Origin: Thermoactinospora rubra | Lineage (GTDB): Bacteria; Actinomycetota; Actinomycetes; Streptosporangiales; Streptosporangiaceae | Direction: 5' to 3' | Assembly: GCF_002093975.1 (NCBI RefSeq) | Contig: NZ_KZ084326.1 | Location: forward strand, 62,001-126,000 | DNA: 64,000 nucleotides | Shown: positions 61,423 through 64,000 of the stretch, piece by piece | Position numbering within the stretch: position 1 is the first letter of the stretch | How the letters are laid out: every line of letters starts with the position of its first letter | The notes under the pieces: generated by a model | Databases searched by the model: none | Told to the model about the DNA's origin: nothing | Seen by the model: only the letters and a program-made list of their open reading frames with translations | Program-made: the position numbers and the translations under genes

Positions 61423-63216
61423 GTGTCCGTTACCGTCGAAGCAAAAGCGCCCACGTCCAACGCCGAATTGGTCGCGTGGGTGAACGAGATCGCAGCCCTG
61501 ACCCAGCCCGACCGGATCGAGTGGTGCGACGGTTCGGAGGCCGAGTGGACTCGCCTGACGAACCTGCTGGTGGACCAGGGCACCTTCACCCGCCTGGCGA
61601 AACGGCCCAACAGCTTCTACGCCAAGTCGGACCCCAGCGACGTGGCTCGGGTGGAGGATCGCACCTTCATCTGCTCGGAGCGGGAAGAGGACGCGGGGCC
61701 GACCAACAACTGGATCGCCCCCGACGAGATGCGCGCGACCTTCGCCAAGCTGTTCAAGGGCTGTATGCGCGGTCGCACCATGTACGTGGTGCCGTTCTGC
61801 ATGGGCCCGCTGGGCGGTGAGATCTCCCAGCTGGGCGTGGAGATCACCGACTCGCCGTACGTGGTGGTCTCCATGCGGATCATGACACGGATGGGCGAGC
61901 GGGCGCTGCGCCTGATCGAGGAGCGCGGCCAGTTCGTCAAGTGCGTCCACTCGGTCGGCGCGCCGCTGGAGCCCGGCCGGCAGGACGTGCCCTGGCCGTG
62001 CAACCAGACCAAGTACATCAGCCACTTCCCCGAGACGCGCGAGATCTGGTCGTTCGGCTCCGGTTACGGCGGCAACGCGCTGCTCGGCAAGAAGTGCTAC
62101 GCGCTGCGCATCGCCAGCGTCATGGCCCGCGACGAGGGCTGGCTGGCCGAGCACATGCTCATCCTCAAGCTCACCCCGCCGGACGGCGAGCCGCGCTACA
62201 TCGCCGCCGCCTTCCCCAGCGCCTGCGGCAAGACCAACCTCGCCATGCTGCAGCCGACCATCCCCGGCTGGAAGGTCGAGACGGTCGGCGACGACATCGC
62301 CTGGATGCGCTTCGGCGAGGACGGCCGGCTGTACGCCATCAACCCGGAGGCGGGCTTCTTCGGCGTCGCGCCGGGCACCGGCGAGATCACCAACGCCAAC
62401 GCCATCAAGACGCTGTGGGGCAACAGCATCTTCACCAACGTCGCCCTCACCGACGACGGCGACGTGTGGTGGGAGGGGCTGACCGACAAGCCGCCCGCGC
62501 ACCTGACCGACTGGAAGGGCCGCGACTGGACGCCCGGCAGCGACGAGCCCGCCGCCCACCCCAACGCCCGCTTCACCACGCCCGCCGCCCAGTGCCCGAC
62601 CATCGCGCCGGAGTGGCAGGACCCCAAGGGCGTGCCCATCTCGGCGATCCTGTTCGGCGGGCGCCGCGCCACCGCGGTGCCGCTGGTCACCGAGTCGCTG
62701 AGCTGGCAGCACGGCGTCTTCCTCGGAGCCAACGTCGCCTCCGAGAAGACCGCCGCCGCCGAGGGCAAGGTCGGCGAGCTGCGCCACGACCCGTTCGCGA
62801 TGCTGCCGTTCTGCGGCTACAACATGGGCGACTACTTCGCCCACTGGCTGAGGATCGGCAAGCGCGAAGGCGCCAAGCTGCCGCGCATCTACTACGTCAA
62901 CTGGTTCCGCAAGGATGACGGCGGCCGGTTCCTGTGGCCGGGCTTCGGCGAGAACAGCCGCGTGCTGAAGTGGATCGTCGACCGGCTCAACGGCGAGGCC
63001 TCGGCCGTGCCCACCCCGATCGGCCTGGTGCCGAAGGAGCTCGACACCGAGGGACTGGAGATCTCCGAGGAGGACCTGCGCACGCTGCTGAGCGTCGACA
63101 AGGAGGTCTGGCGCGAGGAGGCCAAGCAGATCCCGCCGCACTTCGAGAAGTTCGGCGACCGCCTGCCCAAGGAGCTGTGGGAGGAGTACGAAGCCCTGCT
63201 CGACCGGCTCCGATAA
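61423..63216 (+). CDS. pckG: GTP-dependent phosphoenolpyruvate carboxykinase
   Basis: A 597-residue PEPCK (GTP form), interconverting oxaloacetate and phosphoenolpyruvate. The kinase P-loop is [17 protein letters not shown] with the reactive Cys at about residue 267; other marks are the substrate loop [18 protein letters not shown], the metal site [14 protein letters not shown], the lid region [20 protein letters not shown] and [17 protein letters not shown] 61423 has GGAGGAG about nine bases upstream. The leader contains an RNA hairpin and dre-like sites, so control by amino-sugar availability through a DasR-type regulator is possible. Confidence 0.97.
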   Translation: MSVTVEAKAPTSNAELVAWVNEIAALTQPDRIEWCDGSEAEWTRLTNLLVDQGTFTRLAKRPNSFYAKSDPSDVARVEDRTFICSEREEDAGPTNNWIAPDEMRATFAKLFKGCMRGRTMYVVPFCMGPLGGEISQLGVEITDSPYVVVSMRIMTRMGERALRLIEERGQFVKCVHSVGAPLEPGRQDVPWPCNQTKYISHFPETREIWSFGSGYGGNALLGKKCYALRIASVMARDEGWLAEHMLILKLTPPDGEPRYIAAAFPSACGKTNLAMLQPTIPGWKVETVGDDIAWMRFGEDGRLYAINPEAGFFGVAPGTGEITNANAIKTLWGNSIFTNVALTDDGDVWWEGLTDKPPAHLTDWKGRDWTPGSDEPAAHPNARFTTPAAQCPTIAPEWQDPKGVPISAILFGGRRATAVPLVTESLSWQHGVFLGANVASEKTAAAEGKVGELRHDPFAMLPFCGYNMGDYFAHWLRIGKREGAKLPRIYYVNWFRKDDGGRFLWPGFGENSRVLKWIVDRLNGEASAVPTPIGLVPKELDTEGLEISEEDLRTLLSVDKEVWREEAKQIPPHFEKFGDRLPKELWEEYEALLDRLR

Positions 63217-63283
63217 CGGGGCTTCCCGGGAAGGCGCGGCTGGGCGACAATCGCTGGGGAAACGCGCCTTACGGGGGGTCTGC

Positions 63284-64000
63284 ATGGATCTGGCGTTATT
63301 GGCGATCGACGTGTCGATCATCGCCGGCTACGCCTACGCCGCCGGCGCGTGCCGGCGCCGGCAGCGTCGGGGCCGCTCGGTGCCCAATTCCTGGCACGGC
63401 GACCGGCTCGGGCCGTACGAGATCGCCTGCCTCGTGGGCGGACCCGACCATGTGGCCACGACGGCCGTCGTGCTGGCCACACGGAGCGGGCTGGTGCGTG
63501 CCGAACGCTCGGGCATCCTCCACCCCGTGGCGGGCGCGGCCTGCGATGATCCCGTCCGGCAGGCCGTCATCGACGCCGTCGCCGCCGTGCCCGGGGGCAG
63601 GCCGGTGGCGCAGGTCACCCGCGAGGTGGCCGCGGGACCCGCGGTGCAGAGGCTGCGCCACCAGCTGATCGGGCACGGCCTGCTCGTCCCCGACGGCGCC
63701 CTCGAACCGGCGCGCAGGGCGTGGGCGGCGCTGGTCGCCGTGACGGCGACCGTCGCCGCGTTCGCCGTCGCGTTCTCGGTGGCCCTCGTCGCCGGCCTGG
63801 TGACGTCGGCCGTCGACTCGCTGGCCACGGCGGTGATCGGCTGGGGTGTGGCCCTCCTCGGGACGCGCAGCTCACTGCGGTACGGCAGGGCGTTGCGGAG
63901 CGAGCTGAGCTGGCTGGGCCGCGACGAGCTGCGCATGCTCATGCGCGGCAAAGGCCGCCACCTGTCCGAGGAGGAGCGCGTGGCGCTCCACGGCGCGAAC
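63284..64000 (+). CDS. TIGR04222-type membrane protein (partial, runs off right edge)
   Basis: 239 codons are visible without a stop. A first hydrophobic segment (ALLAIDVSIIAGYAYAAGA) is followed by Arg-rich residues, then GDRLGPYEIACLVGGPDHVA and a winged-helix-like region with LVRAERSGILHP, then two membrane segments (ALVAVTATVAAFAVAFSVAL and following). The GPYExAxLxGG motif is typical of TIGR04222 proteins of actinobacteria, which have unknown function and often a Gly/Cys-rich end not present in this window. ATG 63284 has GGGGGG six bases upstream. Codon 5 is TTA. Confidence 0.8.
   Translation, partial: MDLALLAIDVSIIAGYAYAAGACRRRQRRGRSVPNSWHGDRLGPYEIACLVGGPDHVATTAVVLATRSGLVRAERSGILHPVAGAACDDPVRQAVIDAVAAVPGGRPVAQVTREVAAGPAVQRLRHQLIGHGLLVPDGALEPARRAWAALVAVTATVAAFAVAFSVALVAGLVTSAVDSLATAVIGWGVALLGTRSSLRYGRALRSELSWLGRDELRMLMRGKGRHLSEEERVALHGAN

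Overview
The window is high-GC actinobacterial DNA. Evidence is the G/C-ending codon bias, frequent GTG and TTG starts, leaderless promoters, a mycothiol gene (mca) and the actinobacterial orders mfd-SurA_N-mazG, eno-ftsB/divIC-DUF501-ppx and mca-DUF4307-greA. A Streptosporangiaceae-type organism (Nonomuraea or a relative) is my best guess from protein flavour only.

Layout. 1-5.5 kb (minus strand): an exopolysaccharide operon with Wzz-like, Wzy/ligase-like, kinase-like, sulfotransferase and Wzx-like genes, cut at the left edge. 5.8-8.9 kb: a GH26-like lipoprotein, a TauE/SafE permease and an APS kinase with a degenerate ATP-sulfurylase domain; with the sulfotransferase this suggests a sulfated surface polymer. 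9.05-9.65 kb: a scar made of a truncated SigE-type sigma gene, a tnpB/omega-RNA-like transposon end and the tail of another gene. 9.7-13.2 kb: a methyltransferase and a TetR-MFS-SDR group. 13.4-24.5 kb: mfd, mazG, eno, divIC, DUF501, ppx and a secreted protein with three Ig-like repeats. 24.6-32.2 kb: UdgB, NDH-2, an unusual short-variable-loop tRNA with anticodon UAA, a Bax1-family protein, a thiolase and a PQQ-like lipoprotein. 32.2-39 kb: SGNH hydrolase and the reverse transsulfuration genes cbs and metB, separated by an IS630 element sitting in the cbs stop codon and by a lone histidine kinase. 39-46.4 kb: DUF genes, a hydrolase/VWA/AAA+ ATPase group and a FIST protein. 46.4-54.7 kb: M1 peptidase, hppD with an Lrp regulator, a class A PBP and a DUF255 (YyaL-type) gene interrupted upstream by a toxin-antitoxin-like cassette. 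54.7-64 kb: mca-DUF4307-greA, an NlpC/P60 protein, a HicA/HicB-like pair, and pckG with a structured leader and DasR-type sites.

The most unusual locus is 53.7-54.7 kb. A two-gene TA-like cassette lies between two copies of the first 52 codons of the DUF255 gene. The copy joined to the gene body differs from the other only by synonymous third-position changes clustered at the junction, and it carries its own Shine-Dalgarno sequence; the orphan copy keeps a leaderless promoter. The cassette has therefore placed a rebuilt host gene in its own operon. Other points of interest are the class I tRNA with anticodon UAA, with UUA codons restricted to envelope genes and the transposase; the sulfated-polymer locus; a dispersed hairpin repeat family; and the regulatory region of pckG.
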